Positions 7,621 through 16,529 of a stretch of DNA of 64,000 nt are shown piece after piece. Made by a program: the position numbers and the translations under genes. The stretch spans positions 62,001 to 126,000 of the forward strand of contig CAUESV010000001.1 of the NCBI GenBank assembly GCA_959020715.1. The letters are read 5' to 3'. The notes under the pieces were generated by a model, which saw only the letters and a program-made list of their open reading frames with translations, was not told where the DNA came from and did no database searches. Within the stretch, counting starts at the first letter, position 1; the number at the start of each line of letters is the position of its first letter. Source of the stretch: an uncultured Collinsella sp. (lineage in GTDB: Bacteria > Actinomycetota > Coriobacteriia > Coriobacteriales > Coriobacteriaceae).

Positions 7621-8988
7621 TTAGCGGGGCACGTAGCGGCCAGGTTGGGCTCCGGTGGGCTCGCCGTCGCGCGCAGCCAGCACGCCGTTCACAAACACAG
7701 CCTTGGCGCGGCCATGCGCCTCAAAGCCCTCGAGCGGCGTGTAGTCCACGGCCTGATGCTGCGTCGTGGCACCGATCGTCCAGCGCGCCTTGGGATCCCA
7801 CACGCACACATCGGCATCGGCACCCTCGGCAAGACAGCCCTTGCGCGGATACATGCCAAAGGTGCGCGCCGGGTTCTCGCTCATCAAGCGGCACAGATCC
7901 TCGGGGCCCAGCTGGCCCTCAAAGCTCGTGGCAATCGCGACGGGACGATGTTCCACGCCGGGCCCGCCGTTGGGAATCGCGCGGAAGTCGTCGCGCCCGC
8001 GGTCCTTTTGCCCGTGCAGGTTAAAGCTGCAGTGGTCGGTTGCAATCGTATCGATCTCGCCGGCCACAAGCGCCTCACGCAGTGCCGCACGGTCACCCGC
8101 ATGGCGCAGCGGCGGGCTCATCACATACTTGGCGCCCGCAAAGCCGTCCTCGCCCTGCTCCAGATAGCAGGTGTCGTCGAGCATCAGATACTGAGGGCAG
8201 GTCTCGACATAGATATTCTTCTGCCCGCGCGCCTTGGCGGCACGGATGGCCTCGAGCCCCAGCTTGGTCGAAAGGTGCACCACGTTGACCGGTGCGTCGC
8301 CGGCCAGATGCGCCAGATACAGCAGACGGCTCACGGCCTCGGCCTCGCACACATCCGGACGGCTGAGCGCATGTCCCTCGGGCCCATGAATCCCCTGCTC
8401 GTACACGCGCTTCTGCAGCTCGTTCACGAGCGTGCCGTTCTCGCAATGCACGCACAGGATACCGCCCACGCGCTTGAGCTCCTCCAGCACCTCGAGCGTC
8501 TCGGCATCGTCCAAGCGCAGGTGGTCATAGGCAAAGTAGGTCTTGAACGACGATACGCCCGCCTCGCGCATGGCCGAAAGATCGGCGCGGTTGCGCTCAT
8601 TCCACTCGGCGAGTGCCATATGAAAAGCGTAGTTGGCCGTGCAGGTGCCGTCGGCGCGATGATGCCACTCGGCAAGGGCATCGGGCATGGTCACGCCGCG
8701 ATCGGCCGTCGCGTAGTCCACGATGGTCGTCGTACCGCCGCAGGCAGCCGCGCGCGTGCCGGTCTCAAAGCTATCGGCCGTCCAATCCATGCCAGTCCAG
8801 CACTGCATGTGCGTGTGGGCGTCGATAAAGCCGGGGAACACCCAACAGTCCGTGGCGTCCTGGACGGTATCGCCCTCGCCCGGCTCAATCGCCGCGGCAA
8901 TCCGCACAATCTTGTCGCCCTCCATGGCAAGATCGGCGCGGCGAAGCCCCTGGGGCGTCACGAGCGCGCCGTTTTTGATGATGATCAT
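7621..8988 (-). CDS. hyuA: Dihydropyrimidinase/hydantoinase-family amidohydrolase (HyuA-like)
   Basis: Metal-dependent cyclic amide hydrolase of 455 residues. Predicted dinuclear metal ligands are visible: H58 and H60 in DAHTHM, a candidate carboxylated K149 in SSFKTYFAYD, H181 in CVHCENG, H238 in VVHLST and D318 in ATDHCSF. In anaerobic purine-degradation clusters a HyuA homologue opens a ring intermediate; the exact substrate cannot be read here. It starts 8 nt after the MocA-like gene behind a good AAGGAG site, so the two form an operon. Confidence 0.9.
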   Translation of the reverse strand: MIIIKNGALVTPQGLRRADLAMEGDKIVRIAAAIEPGEGDTVQDATDCWVFPGFIDAHTHMQCWTGMDWTADSFETGTRAAACGGTTTIVDYATADRGVTMPDALAEWHHRADGTCTANYAFHMALAEWNERNRADLSAMREAGVSSFKTYFAYDHLRLDDAETLEVLEELKRVGGILCVHCENGTLVNELQKRVYEQGIHGPEGHALSRPDVCEAEAVSRLLYLAHLAGDAPVNVVHLSTKLGLEAIRAAKARGQKNIYVETCPQYLMLDDTCYLEQGEDGFAGAKYVMSPPLRHAGDRAALREALVAGEIDTIATDHCSFNLHGQKDRGRDDFRAIPNGGPGVEHRPVAIATSFEGQLGPEDLCRLMSENPARTFGMYPRKGCLAEGADADVCVWDPKARWTIGATTQHQAVDYTPLEGFEAHGRAKAVFVNGVLAARDGEPTGAQPGRYVPR

Positions 8989-8996
8989 GTTGCTCC

Positions 8997-9611
8997 TTAT
9001 TGATTAATACAGTTGGCCACGCGATCAAAATACGAGCAGGCCGCGATATGCTCCGTTATGCGCCGCTGCCCCTCGGCGGTATCGACATCCCACAGTTCAT
9101 AGGCACGCGCTTCGACCAGTGCAACGTCGACGCGGCCTTTGAGAATCGAGCCCCCGCCGTCCTTGCCCTCAAGACACATAAGTGCATCGAACAGTTCCGC
9201 CGGAAAGAGCACCGGGCTCGAAGGCTCACCGTTGCACGCAAGACGCACCGGATGCTTGCGGCCACGCTCGTCAAACGCGCGAACCATGGCCTCAAAAGAG
9301 TCCGCGCTCACAAGCGGCTGGTCGCCCGGCAAAAAGAGGCAACCTTTCCAGTTGCGTTCGACTCCCCACGAAAGGCCCGCACGGACGCTTTCGCTGCGCA
9401 GCTCGCCATCGTGCAGCACGCACGGGCAATGCTTGTCCTCGCAAATCTGGGCGACCTCGGGCCAACGCGTCGAAACCACGACGTCAAAGCCCTGGGGAAC
9501 CGAATCGATGGTCCGGGCAATCAGCGGCTTGCCATAGATATCGGCGACCATCTTGTTGGAGCCAAACCGCTTGCCCTCGCCCGAAGCCATAATGACGCAA
9601 CCAAGTTTCAT
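8997..9611 (-). CDS. MocA/YgfJ-like nucleotidyltransferase for molybdenum cofactor
   Basis: NTP-transferase-fold protein of 204 residues, probably adding CMP (or a similar nucleotide) to molybdopterin for the Mo hydroxylase. The N-terminal loop CVIMASGEGKRFGSNKM matches the family, and FLPGDQPLVS is the conserved acidic loop. The chosen ATG is preceded by GAGGAGGT; a longer in-frame extension lacks a ribosome site. It is upstream of, and probably co-transcribed with, the hydantoinase gene. Confidence 0.86.
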   Translation of the reverse strand: MKLGCVIMASGEGKRFGSNKMVADIYGKPLIARTIDSVPQGFDVVVSTRWPEVAQICEDKHCPCVLHDGELRSESVRAGLSWGVERNWKGCLFLPGDQPLVSADSFEAMVRAFDERGRKHPVRLACNGEPSSPVLFPAELFDALMCLEGKDGGGSILKGRVDVALVEARAYELWDVDTAEGQRRITEHIAACSYFDRVANCINQ

Positions 9612-9695
9612 GGTGATACCTCCTCTGAAACCATCGTACCCATAACTCGTGCCGCGGGCATCCACATCGAAAGCGCTTATCCCGCACGCCCGCGA

Positions 9696-9738
9696 TGCAA
9701 AAAGGGGGCACCCCGCCGGTTGGCAGAGCGCCCCCTTT
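9696..9738 (-). terminator. Intrinsic terminator of the ygeX-ygeY-ygeW operon
   Basis: On the minus strand, stem AAAGGGGGC/GCCCCCTTT with a long loop is followed by TTTTTGC, 24 nt after the ygeW stop. It separates this operon from the downstream MocA-hydantoinase pair. Confidence 0.85.
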
Positions 9739-9761
9739 ACATGGCTTACCTCAACCCGGCT

Positions 9762-10964
9762 TTAGGCCTGGAACCAACGGGCAGTGTTGCGCTCGTCGAG
9801 GGCCTTGAGGGTAGCGGCGGGATCGGCAACCTTCTGCAGGAACATCATGGCAGCGATAGCGTACGGCTTGTAGCTGGCCTCCTTGTACATGCCCACGCGG
9901 TGCATGTCGAAGACGTCGGCATTAACCTCGCCGTGCTCGCAGGAGACACCGGAGATGTCGGCGGGCAGCGGGTGCATAAAGATGGTGTCCTGGCCGTTGG
10001 CAGTCTTCTCCATGAGTTCGGTCGTGGAGCACCAGTCCTGATGGGTGGCGTTCTGGGCGAGCAGCTCCTTCTCGAGCGCTGCGATGCCGGCGTCGTCGCC
10101 CTCGGCGTACAGGTTGGTGCGCTTCTCCATGGCGGCAAACGGAGCCCAGCTCTTGGGGATCACGATGTCGGCGCCCTCGAAGGCCTCGGCCATGGTGTTG
10201 ACCTGCTTAAAGGTGGTGCCGGACTCGGCGGCATAGCCCTTGGCGCGCTCGACGACCTCGGGCATGAGGTCGTAGCCCTCGGGGTGGGCCAGGGTGACGT
10301 CCATGCCAAAACGGGGCAGCAGGCTGATCAGCGACTGCGGGCAGGACAGCGGCTTGCCGTAAGAGGGCGAATAGGCCCAGGTAACGGCGACCTTCTTGCC
10401 CTTGAGGTTCTCGAGGCCGCCAAACTCGTTGATGAGGTAGAGCATGTCGGCAGAGGACTGCGTGGGGTGATCGGAGTCGGACTGCAGGGAGATGAGCGTG
10501 GGACGGTGATCCAGAACGCCGTCCTCGTAAGCCTGCTGGACAGACTCGGAGACCTCGGCCATGTAGGCGTCGCCCTTGCCGATGTACATGTCGTCGCGGA
10601 TGCCGATGACGTCGGCCATGAAGGAGATCATGGTAGCGGTCTCGCGGACGGTCTCGCCGTGAGCGATCTGGGACTTCTTCTCGTCCAGGTCCTGCAGCTC
10701 AAGGCCGAGCAGGTTGGCGGCCTTAGAGAAGGAGAAACGCGTACGGGTGGAGTTGTCGCGGAACAGGGAGACGGCCAGGCCCGAGTCGAAGATCTTGGAC
10801 GAGACGTTGTTCTCGCGCAGCTCGCGCAGGGCATCGGCGACGATGTAGAGAGCCTTGAGCTCATCGGTGGTCTTGTCCCAGGTGTGCAGGAAGTCGCTGC
10901 CGTACATACCCTTAAAATCGAGGCCGTTCAGCTGCTCGACGAGCTCGGTAAACTTGGCGTCCAT
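9762..10964 (-). CDS. ygeW: YgeW-type knotted carbamoyltransferase
   Basis: Member of the aspartate/ornithine carbamoyltransferase superfamily, 400 residues. The carbamoyl-phosphate loop is seen as S72-T-R-T-R76 in FRDNSTRTRFSF, with the H166-P-T-Q169 motif in SDHPTQS. YgeW homologues are linked to 2,3-ureidopropionate and allantoin/purine catabolism, where phosphorolysis would give carbamoyl phosphate for ATP synthesis; that direction is inferred here. It is the last gene of ygeX-ygeY-ygeW. Confidence 0.93.
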   Translation of the reverse strand: MDAKFTELVEQLNGLDFKGMYGSDFLHTWDKTTDELKALYIVADALRELRENNVSSKIFDSGLAVSLFRDNSTRTRFSFSKAANLLGLELQDLDEKKSQIAHGETVRETATMISFMADVIGIRDDMYIGKGDAYMAEVSESVQQAYEDGVLDHRPTLISLQSDSDHPTQSSADMLYLINEFGGLENLKGKKVAVTWAYSPSYGKPLSCPQSLISLLPRFGMDVTLAHPEGYDLMPEVVERAKGYAAESGTTFKQVNTMAEAFEGADIVIPKSWAPFAAMEKRTNLYAEGDDAGIAALEKELLAQNATHQDWCSTTELMEKTANGQDTIFMHPLPADISGVSCEHGEVNADVFDMHRVGMYKEASYKPYAIAAMMFLQKVADPAATLKALDERNTARWFQA

Positions 10965-11119
10965 GGAAATGTCCTTTCAAAAGATGAAACGATCGCAATG
11001 AGTAGACGTGCTCCGGCATGCGCGTGTGGCTAGAACATGCAGAACACTATGACGAGGACCCGCCACCGTTGAGGAAGCATGGGAGATAACGACCGCGGGC
11101 CCCGAGTCAACAGGGGGGT

Positions 11120-11144
11120 GCCGGGGGCATAAACTGTCCCCGGC
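11120..11144 (-). other. Intercistronic hairpin between ygeY and ygeW
   Basis: 7-bp arms GCCGGGG/CCCCGGC lie in the 202-nt gap. The gap contains no gene. No T-run is present, so a processing or stability element is likelier than a terminator. Confidence 0.4.
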
Positions 11145-11166
11145 TCAACAAAATCGAAGAATGGGA

Positions 11167-12552
11167 CTAATCGATCTTGTTGTTGGTCAGACCGGCGCGG
11201 AACACGGTGGCGTCGCCATCGGCCTGGCTCGGATCGTAAAGGTTCAGGGCAGCCACGTACATGGCGGCAGCGGTGACCAGGTCGTCCTTGTAGGTGACCT
11301 CGTTGGGAGCGTGAGCCTGAGACTCGGCACCCGGGCCAAAGCCCACGCAGGGGATGCCGTAGCGGCCCTGGATGGAGACGCAGTTCGTGGAGAAGGTCCA
11401 CTTGTCGCACAGCGGGCGACCGGTGCGCTTGTCCATGCTGGGCTCGCAGCCGATGCGCTCGTCACCAAACATGGCCTTGTGGGCGTCGACGAGGGCCTTG
11501 ACGTGCGGAGCGGTCTCCTTGTTGATCCACGTGGGGAAGTAAGCCTCGGTCTCGTAGACCTCGCCGGTCCAGGACGGACGGTCGTACATGTACATGGAGA
11601 CCTTCACGTCGTCGCCGTACTTCTTGGCGGCCGGCAGGTTGCGGATCTCGTCTAGGCAGGACTCCCAGGTCTCACCGGCGGTCATGCGACGGTCGATGGA
11701 GATGGCGCAGGAATCGGCCACGGCGCAGCGGCTGGGGCTGGTGTAGAAGATCTGGCTGACGGTGCAGGTGCCGCGGCCCAGGAAGCGGGCGTCCTCGAAG
11801 TGCTCGGGGTTGTACTTGGGGTCGAGCATCTTGACGAGGCCCTTGATGTCGGTCGACTCGTCGCAGCCGTTGTTGTTGAGGGCGCGGACGTCGGCGATGA
11901 TGTCGGCCATCTTGTAGATGGCGTTATCGCCGCGGTCGGGAGCGGAGCCGTGGCAGGAGGTGCCGTGAACGTCGACGCGGATTTCCATGCGGCCGCGGTG
12001 ACCGCGATAGATACCGCCATCGGTGGGCTCGGTGGAAATGACGAACTCGGGCTTAATGCCGTCCTTGTTGTAGATGTACTGCCAGCACATGCCGTCGCAG
12101 TCCTCTTCCTGGACGGTGCCGACGACCATGATCTTGTAGCCCTCGGGGATGAGGCCCATGTCCTTCATCATCTTGGCAGCGTAGGTAGCAGAAGCCATGC
12201 CACCCTCCTGGTCGGAGCCACCGCGGCCGTAGATGATCTCGTCGGTCTCGTAGCCCTCATAGGGATCGGCATCCCAGTTCTCGATGTTGCCGATGCCGAC
12301 GGTGTCGATGTGAGAGTCGATGGCGATGATCTTGTCACCCTCGCCCATAAAGCCCATAACGTTGCCAAGGCCGTCGACCTTGACCTCGTCATAGCCAAGG
12401 CTCTCCATCTCGGCCTTGATGCAGGCGACAACCTCACCCTCCTCGCAAGACTCAGAGGGGTGGGAGATCATAGCGCGCAGGAAGCGAGTCATATCAGCAC
12501 GATGAGACTCAGCAGCAGCCTTGATAGCGTCGAAATCGAGTTCTTTAGCCAT
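11167..12552 (-). CDS. ygeY: YgeY-family selenium metabolism-linked hydrolase (M20 peptidase fold)
   Basis: M20-type metallohydrolase of 461 residues. The first metal motif is IDSHIDTVGIGN (H81, D83) and the second is GRGGSDQEGGMA; VQEEDCDG supplies the acidic catalytic pair. The family is linked to purine/urate catabolism clusters and probably cleaves an amide of a ring-opened intermediate; the substrate is not established. A 72-nt gap separates it from ygeX upstream. Confidence 0.92.
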   Translation of the reverse strand: MAKELDFDAIKAAAESHRADMTRFLRAMISHPSESCEEGEVVACIKAEMESLGYDEVKVDGLGNVMGFMGEGDKIIAIDSHIDTVGIGNIENWDADPYEGYETDEIIYGRGGSDQEGGMASATYAAKMMKDMGLIPEGYKIMVVGTVQEEDCDGMCWQYIYNKDGIKPEFVISTEPTDGGIYRGHRGRMEIRVDVHGTSCHGSAPDRGDNAIYKMADIIADVRALNNNGCDESTDIKGLVKMLDPKYNPEHFEDARFLGRGTCTVSQIFYTSPSRCAVADSCAISIDRRMTAGETWESCLDEIRNLPAAKKYGDDVKVSMYMYDRPSWTGEVYETEAYFPTWINKETAPHVKALVDAHKAMFGDERIGCEPSMDKRTGRPLCDKWTFSTNCVSIQGRYGIPCVGFGPGAESQAHAPNEVTYKDDLVTAAAMYVAALNLYDPSQADGDATVFRAGLTNNKID

Positions 12553-12624
12553 TGTTCATAACCTTTCAAATGATGGAATCTACCTGTGAGGTGGCGGAGC
12601 GGTACCTATTTACTCCGCCCAGTA

Positions 12625-13839
12625 TTAGCAAGTGGGGTATTCGCCTTCCCAGACGATGCGGCGGTACTGGTCGGGATCGGTGTCGCCCTCGGTGGAGAAG
12701 CAGAGCACGGAGCTCGTCTTGTCCAGGCCGATGAGTTCCTTGAGCTCGGCGTACTCGGGATCGAGCATGAGAGTCTCGACCAGGCCGGTGGTCACTGCGC
12801 CGGACTCGCCGGAGATGACGCGCGGGTCGCCCTTCTCGGGAGCGCCCAGGGTGCGCATGCCGCGAGCGGTGACCCAGTCGGGGCAAGACACGAAGGCGGT
12901 GGTGTGGTTGCGCAGGATATCCCAGCCCAGAATGTTGGGCTCGCCGCAGCACAGACCGGCCATGATGGAGGGCATGTCGCCGTCCACGATGCGCGGATCG
13001 CCGTCGCCGGCGGCAGCGCCCTTGTACAGGCAGGCGGCAGGCGCGCACTCAACCACGACGAAGGTGGGCGGGTTATCGGGATACAGGTTGGTAAAGTAGC
13101 CCACCACGGCGCCGGCGAGCGAGCCTACGCCAGCCTGGACAAACACGTGCGTCGGGCGGTTGATGGCCATCTCGCGCAGCTGCTCGGCAGCCTCGGAAGC
13201 CATGGTGCCGTAACCCTCCATGATCCAGGACGGGATCTTCTCGTAGCCCTCCCAGGCGGTGTCCTGAACGATGACGCCGCGCTCGCAGGCGTCGGCCTCG
13301 GCGGCGGCCATGCGCACGCACTCGTCGTAGTTGACCTCTTCGATGGTCACCGTGGCGCCCTCGGCGGCGATGTTATCGAAGCGAGGCTTGGTGGAACCCT
13401 TAGGCATGTGCACGACGGCCTTCTGGCCCAGCTTGTTGGCAGCCCATGCCACGCCGCGGCCATGGTTGCCGTCGGTGGCGGTAAAGAAGGTGGCCTGGCC
13501 AAAGTCCTTGGCAAGCTGATCGGAGGTCAGGTAGTCGAAGGTGCAGTCGGCAACGTCCTTGCCGGTCTCGTCGGCAATGTAGTTGGCCATGGCAAATGAG
13601 CCGCCCAGGACCTTAAAGGCGTTGAGGCCAAAGCGATAGCTCTCGTCCTTAACGCACAGGTTGGACAGGCCCAGGCGCGCGGCCTGGCCGTCCAGGCGGG
13701 CAAGCGGAGTGACGGTGTACTGGGGGAACGACTGGTGGAAGGCGCGGGCCTTCTTCACGTGGTCGAGACTCATGATTCCCAAGTGCTTGTCATCGCTCTT
13801 GGGCATCGTGTTGCTCGCCCACTGGATCTTATCGGCCAT
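12625..13839 (-). CDS. ygeX: Diaminopropionate ammonia-lyase (YgeX)
   Basis: PLP-dependent lyase that converts 2,3-diaminopropionate to pyruvate and ammonia, 404 residues. The predicted PLP lysine is K76 in RFGLNAFKVLGG, and the active-site segment TDGNHGRGVAWAA is present. It starts behind a TAAGGAG site and heads the ygeX-ygeY-ygeW operon, divergent from a YheO-like regulator gene that probably controls it. The reaction goes through 2-aminoacrylate, which makes the nearby ridA gene relevant. Confidence 0.94.
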   Translation of the reverse strand: MADKIQWASNTMPKSDDKHLGIMSLDHVKKARAFHQSFPQYTVTPLARLDGQAARLGLSNLCVKDESYRFGLNAFKVLGGSFAMANYIADETGKDVADCTFDYLTSDQLAKDFGQATFFTATDGNHGRGVAWAANKLGQKAVVHMPKGSTKPRFDNIAAEGATVTIEEVNYDECVRMAAAEADACERGVIVQDTAWEGYEKIPSWIMEGYGTMASEAAEQLREMAINRPTHVFVQAGVGSLAGAVVGYFTNLYPDNPPTFVVVECAPAACLYKGAAAGDGDPRIVDGDMPSIMAGLCCGEPNILGWDILRNHTTAFVSCPDWVTARGMRTLGAPEKGDPRVISGESGAVTTGLVETLMLDPEYAELKELIGLDKTSSVLCFSTEGDTDPDQYRRIVWEGEYPTC

Positions 13840-13929
13840 ACGGTGAACTCCTTAAGTTCTCTCTTGCCGGCCCCCGCATACGCGTTTCAGCCCGATCCCA
13901 TTCACACGGCTGAACTTTTATGTGGATGC

Positions 13930-13981
13930 CAAACAAAAAGTTTGTTAGTACTGTTCTATCACACTTTTTGATTGGTATACC
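13930..13981. promoter_or_regulatory. Candidate operator sites between ygeX and its divergent regulator
   Basis: The 277-nt divergent gap is AT-rich and holds two small palindromes: CAAACAAAAAGTTTG (5-bp arms) and GGTATACC inside TTGGTATACCTAA. They are candidate binding sites for the adjacent YheO-like protein. This is inference from position only; no convincing -35/-10 pair was identified. Confidence 0.3.
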
Positions 13982-14116
13982 TAACGAATTGTTTGTTGCC
14001 GTAATCGGTACTTTTTCGCCGACGAACGGTCATGAATTGCCTTGTTGATGGATTTGTTTGCGGTCAAGTGTGGTTTATGGCAAAGTGAGCCCAAACTAAT
14101 TTTTAGGAAGGCACCC

Positions 14117-14770
14117 ATGACCCCCGCACAGATTGAGTTCTACAAGCGCCTCGCACACGGTCTGGCGCTCCAATTTGGCCCCAACTGCGAAGTCGTCGTC
14201 CACGATCTGGAGACCGAGGACGTGGACCACTCCATCGTAGTGATCGAAAACGGCCACGTCAGCGGGCGCAAACTGGGTGACGGCCCCAGTCATATTGTGT
14301 TTGAGTCCATGCACGAGGGCACCACCGACGTGCACGACCGCGAACCATACCTCACCAAAACCACCGATGGCAAGCTGCTCAAGTCCTCGACCATTTTTAT
14401 CCGCAACGATGAGGGCAAACCCGTCGGCATTTTGGGCATCAACTTTGACATTACGCTTATGAAGGCTTTTGAGCGTTCGCTCGACGCCTTTACCGGCACC
14501 GGCGGCACGGGCTATACCGAGCCCGAGCCTATTACCAAGAACATCGGCGATCTGCTCGAGGACCTGCTGCACGAGTGCGAGCAGTTTGTGGGCAAGCCCG
14601 CGGCACTCATGACCAAAGACGAGCGCATTCGTGCCATTGGCTACCTTGACCGTCGCGGCGCCTTCCTCATTTCCAAGTCGAGCGAGCGCGCCTGCGAGTT
14701 CTTTGGCATCTCCAAATACAGCTTCTATAGCTACCTCAATGAGGCCAAGGCGGCGGCCGGCGACAAGTAG
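14117..14770 (+). CDS. YheO-like PAS/HTH transcriptional regulator 1
   Basis: Cytoplasmic regulator of 217 residues. The N-terminal half resembles the YheO-type PAS domain (CEVVVHDLETED, VIENGHVSGRKLGDG, FIRNDEGKPVGILGINFDI). The C-terminus has a helix-turn-helix-like end (GAFLISKSSERACEFFGISKYSFYSYLNEA). The ATG is preceded by TAGGAAGG; an upstream in-frame extension lacks a ribosome site. It is divergent from ygeX and paralogous to the regulator at 26.7 kb, so both ends of the purine region carry the same regulator type. Confidence 0.87.
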   Translation: MTPAQIEFYKRLAHGLALQFGPNCEVVVHDLETEDVDHSIVVIENGHVSGRKLGDGPSHIVFESMHEGTTDVHDREPYLTKTTDGKLLKSSTIFIRNDEGKPVGILGINFDITLMKAFERSLDAFTGTGGTGYTEPEPITKNIGDLLEDLLHECEQFVGKPAALMTKDERIRAIGYLDRRGAFLISKSSERACEFFGISKYSFYSYLNEAKAAAGDK

Positions 14771-14892
14771 GCACTCGCCTGGATTGCCCTCCCCTTTTGG
14801 GCGCGAGTTCTGGAAAGCACGAATCCAAGACCGAGCCGCTTGGGAAGTTCCATATAATCGATGTCATTAGTATTTCGAAAGGATGGAACAGA

Positions 14893-15879
14893 ATGGCGTT
14901 GAGCAAGGCATCATGCACCGGTCGCGGATTGATTCCGGCAATTGGTGGACATGTGCACCGCATGTTCGATGAGAGTGAAGACGACCTGTTTTCGCTGAGC
15001 CTTGACGACGTGATGGACGATCGCCCGTGGACCGCCGACGAACTCATGGGCGGCGGGGCTCGCCCGTCAAGCCCCAATCCTGCACTTGCGCCTAAGCCCG
15101 CATCTGCGCTGACTCCTGCTCAGTCGCCTGTTTCGACGCCCGCGCCTACGCCCGCACCCACTTCGGCGCCCACGCCCGCTCCCCGCCCCGCAAGCGACCC
15201 GTCCGAGACGGCGGCATTTCTCGCTGCAGCGACGCAGGGCAAATCGGCCGACAGCACCGTTATGTACAGCGCCCAGCAGCTGCCTGTTCCTGCGGCACGC
15301 AAGCCTCCGGTCGCAAGGCTCGATGAGCCAGCTGCCCATCAGGTTGCCTACGATTCCTGGGCTGCAACCGATCTGGACGAGACCTCTACCGGCATGCCGG
15401 CGCTCGATGTTCCAGTTAACCCGCTTTTTGCCGCCAACACGAGCGCCGCGGACTATGAGGGCGGTGCGGCATATTCCGATTATTCCGATGGCTATGCTGG
15501 CACCAGTCGCATCGAGACCGAGGATTATGGCACCGCATCGAGCGATTATCTCAACGATCCGTATGCCGCCACGCCTGCACCGGAATATGACCCGGAGGCC
15601 GCGTCCGCGCCGGCGTATACCAAAAGCACGGGCGAAGAGCGCTTCGCCGATTATTACACCGAGGAAAAGGCGCTGCGTTTCTCGGAATTTCCGCAGGCAG
15701 TCAAGGTTGCCTTTATCGCCATTATCATTGCCCTGCTCGGCGTCATTGCGTTTGAGGGATTCCAGCTGTTCCGCGGCCCCACCCAAGCGGAGTCGGAGAC
15801 TCAGCAAAAAGAGGACGACAACCAGTACCTAGACATCAACACCCTCAAGGGCGACCCCAACGACGAGGACGACGAGTAG
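14893..15879 (+). CDS. Hypothetical single-pass membrane protein with Pro/Ala-rich linker
   Basis: No family recognised. From the chosen ATG, which is preceded by GAAAGGA, the product is 328 residues. It starts with a short basic/hydrophobic stretch, then an acidic segment (MFDESEDDLFSLSLDDVM), a long low-complexity Pro/Ala/Thr linker with repeated PAPTPAP units, and a Tyr/Asp/Ser-rich region. Near the C-terminus is one strong membrane helix (VAFIAIIIALLGVIAFEGF), followed by a short acidic tail. It lies downstream of regulator 1 on the same strand. A surface or scaffold role is possible but not supported further. Confidence 0.6.
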   Translation: MALSKASCTGRGLIPAIGGHVHRMFDESEDDLFSLSLDDVMDDRPWTADELMGGGARPSSPNPALAPKPASALTPAQSPVSTPAPTPAPTSAPTPAPRPASDPSETAAFLAAATQGKSADSTVMYSAQQLPVPAARKPPVARLDEPAAHQVAYDSWAATDLDETSTGMPALDVPVNPLFAANTSAADYEGGAAYSDYSDGYAGTSRIETEDYGTASSDYLNDPYAATPAPEYDPEAASAPAYTKSTGEERFADYYTEEKALRFSEFPQAVKVAFIAIIIALLGVIAFEGFQLFRGPTQAESETQQKEDDNQYLDINTLKGDPNDEDDE

Positions 15880-15950
15880 CGAGGGCTGAAGGCGGCCGCA
15901 GGATCCCGCATCCAGCACCGGCTTCTAAGTGCCGTTTTGTCATCCAGCTA

Positions 15951-16026
15951 CACTTTTCCGGATAATTTGCCTATCGAATTTGACACTTTTCCGAAGTTTT
16001 AAAGTGCCTATCTCGACACTTTTCCG
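15951..16026. repeat. Three direct copies of CACTTTTCCG at 33-bp spacing
   Basis: CACTTTTCCG occurs at 15951, 15984 and 16017, exactly 33 bp apart, with partly conserved intervening sequence (GCCTATC is shared by two units). On the minus strand the period equals 11 codons and reads as repeated RKSV-containing segments, but no convincing gene surrounds it. It lies in a 1.07-kb stretch between two genes that otherwise holds the hairpin, small ORF and 62-bp array listed next. Confidence 0.7.
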
Positions 16027-16059
16027 GATGGAAGCCGAATAATCACTTGGGAAATCAAG

Positions 16060-16092
16060 CGCCATCCGCGCGTCATTTCGCGGATGGCGTTG
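16060..16092 (+). terminator. Strong hairpin, possible terminator
   Basis: Perfect 11-bp arms CGCCATCCGCG and CGCGGATGGCG with an 8-nt loop are followed by TTGGTTTCTG on the plus strand. It could end transcripts of the hypothetical membrane protein about 180 nt upstream, but the T-tract is poor. Confidence 0.45.
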
Positions 16093-16244
16093 GTTTCTGT
16101 CCGTACACGTTGATAGACTTCCTCTTGCCCGCAAGGAGCGGGCACGTTTTATCCAGAGTCGGGGTAGAGAGTTGGCTCCACGATCCCGACGCCAACCGGC
16201 CAAGAGGCACGGTGGCCCTGCCAACATCGATGAAAGGAGTCCGT

Positions 16245-16529
16245 ATGGACATTTTCTCCGTGCGCAGCAAGCGCAACTTCCACAACCTGACAGCCAAGCC
16301 AAAACGAATGCATCTTCTGGACAAGCCGAACGGCTACGCCTCGGCCATGGTCAAGCACGCATCGCCAGATCGCATCCCGCTATCTGGGCCGCGTTTTCCC
16401 AACGACCACGCCAACGGAAAGCGCGTCCTAGCCTGGACTCTCAAAACGGGATGCACTTTCCGGATGGCGGGCCTGGCGGAAAGCGTGTCCCGGAATCCAG
16501 TCTCAGAGCTGGACAGGCTTTCCGGCTAA
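16245..16529 (+). CDS. Possible small ORF of 94 residues with a strong ribosome site
   Basis: An AAAGGAG sequence lies 5 nt before an ATG that opens a 94-codon frame beginning MDIFSVRSKRNFHNLTAKPK. The predicted product is basic with no recognised domain, no membrane segment and no signal peptide. Its 3' third runs into the 62-bp repeat array, so it is either a genuine small protein extended by repeat sequence or a remnant of a gene invaded by the repeats. Codon usage could not be tested. Confidence 0.3.
   Translation: MDIFSVRSKRNFHNLTAKPKRMHLLDKPNGYASAMVKHASPDRIPLSGPRFPNDHANGKRVLAWTLKTGCTFRMAGLAESVSRNPVSELDRLSG

Noticed and set aside
15940..16302. 120-codon minus-strand frame with RKSV repeats
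   Set aside because: The upstream part has no family features or ribosome site. Only the repeated 11-residue end is regular, so it was kept as a repeat, not a gene.
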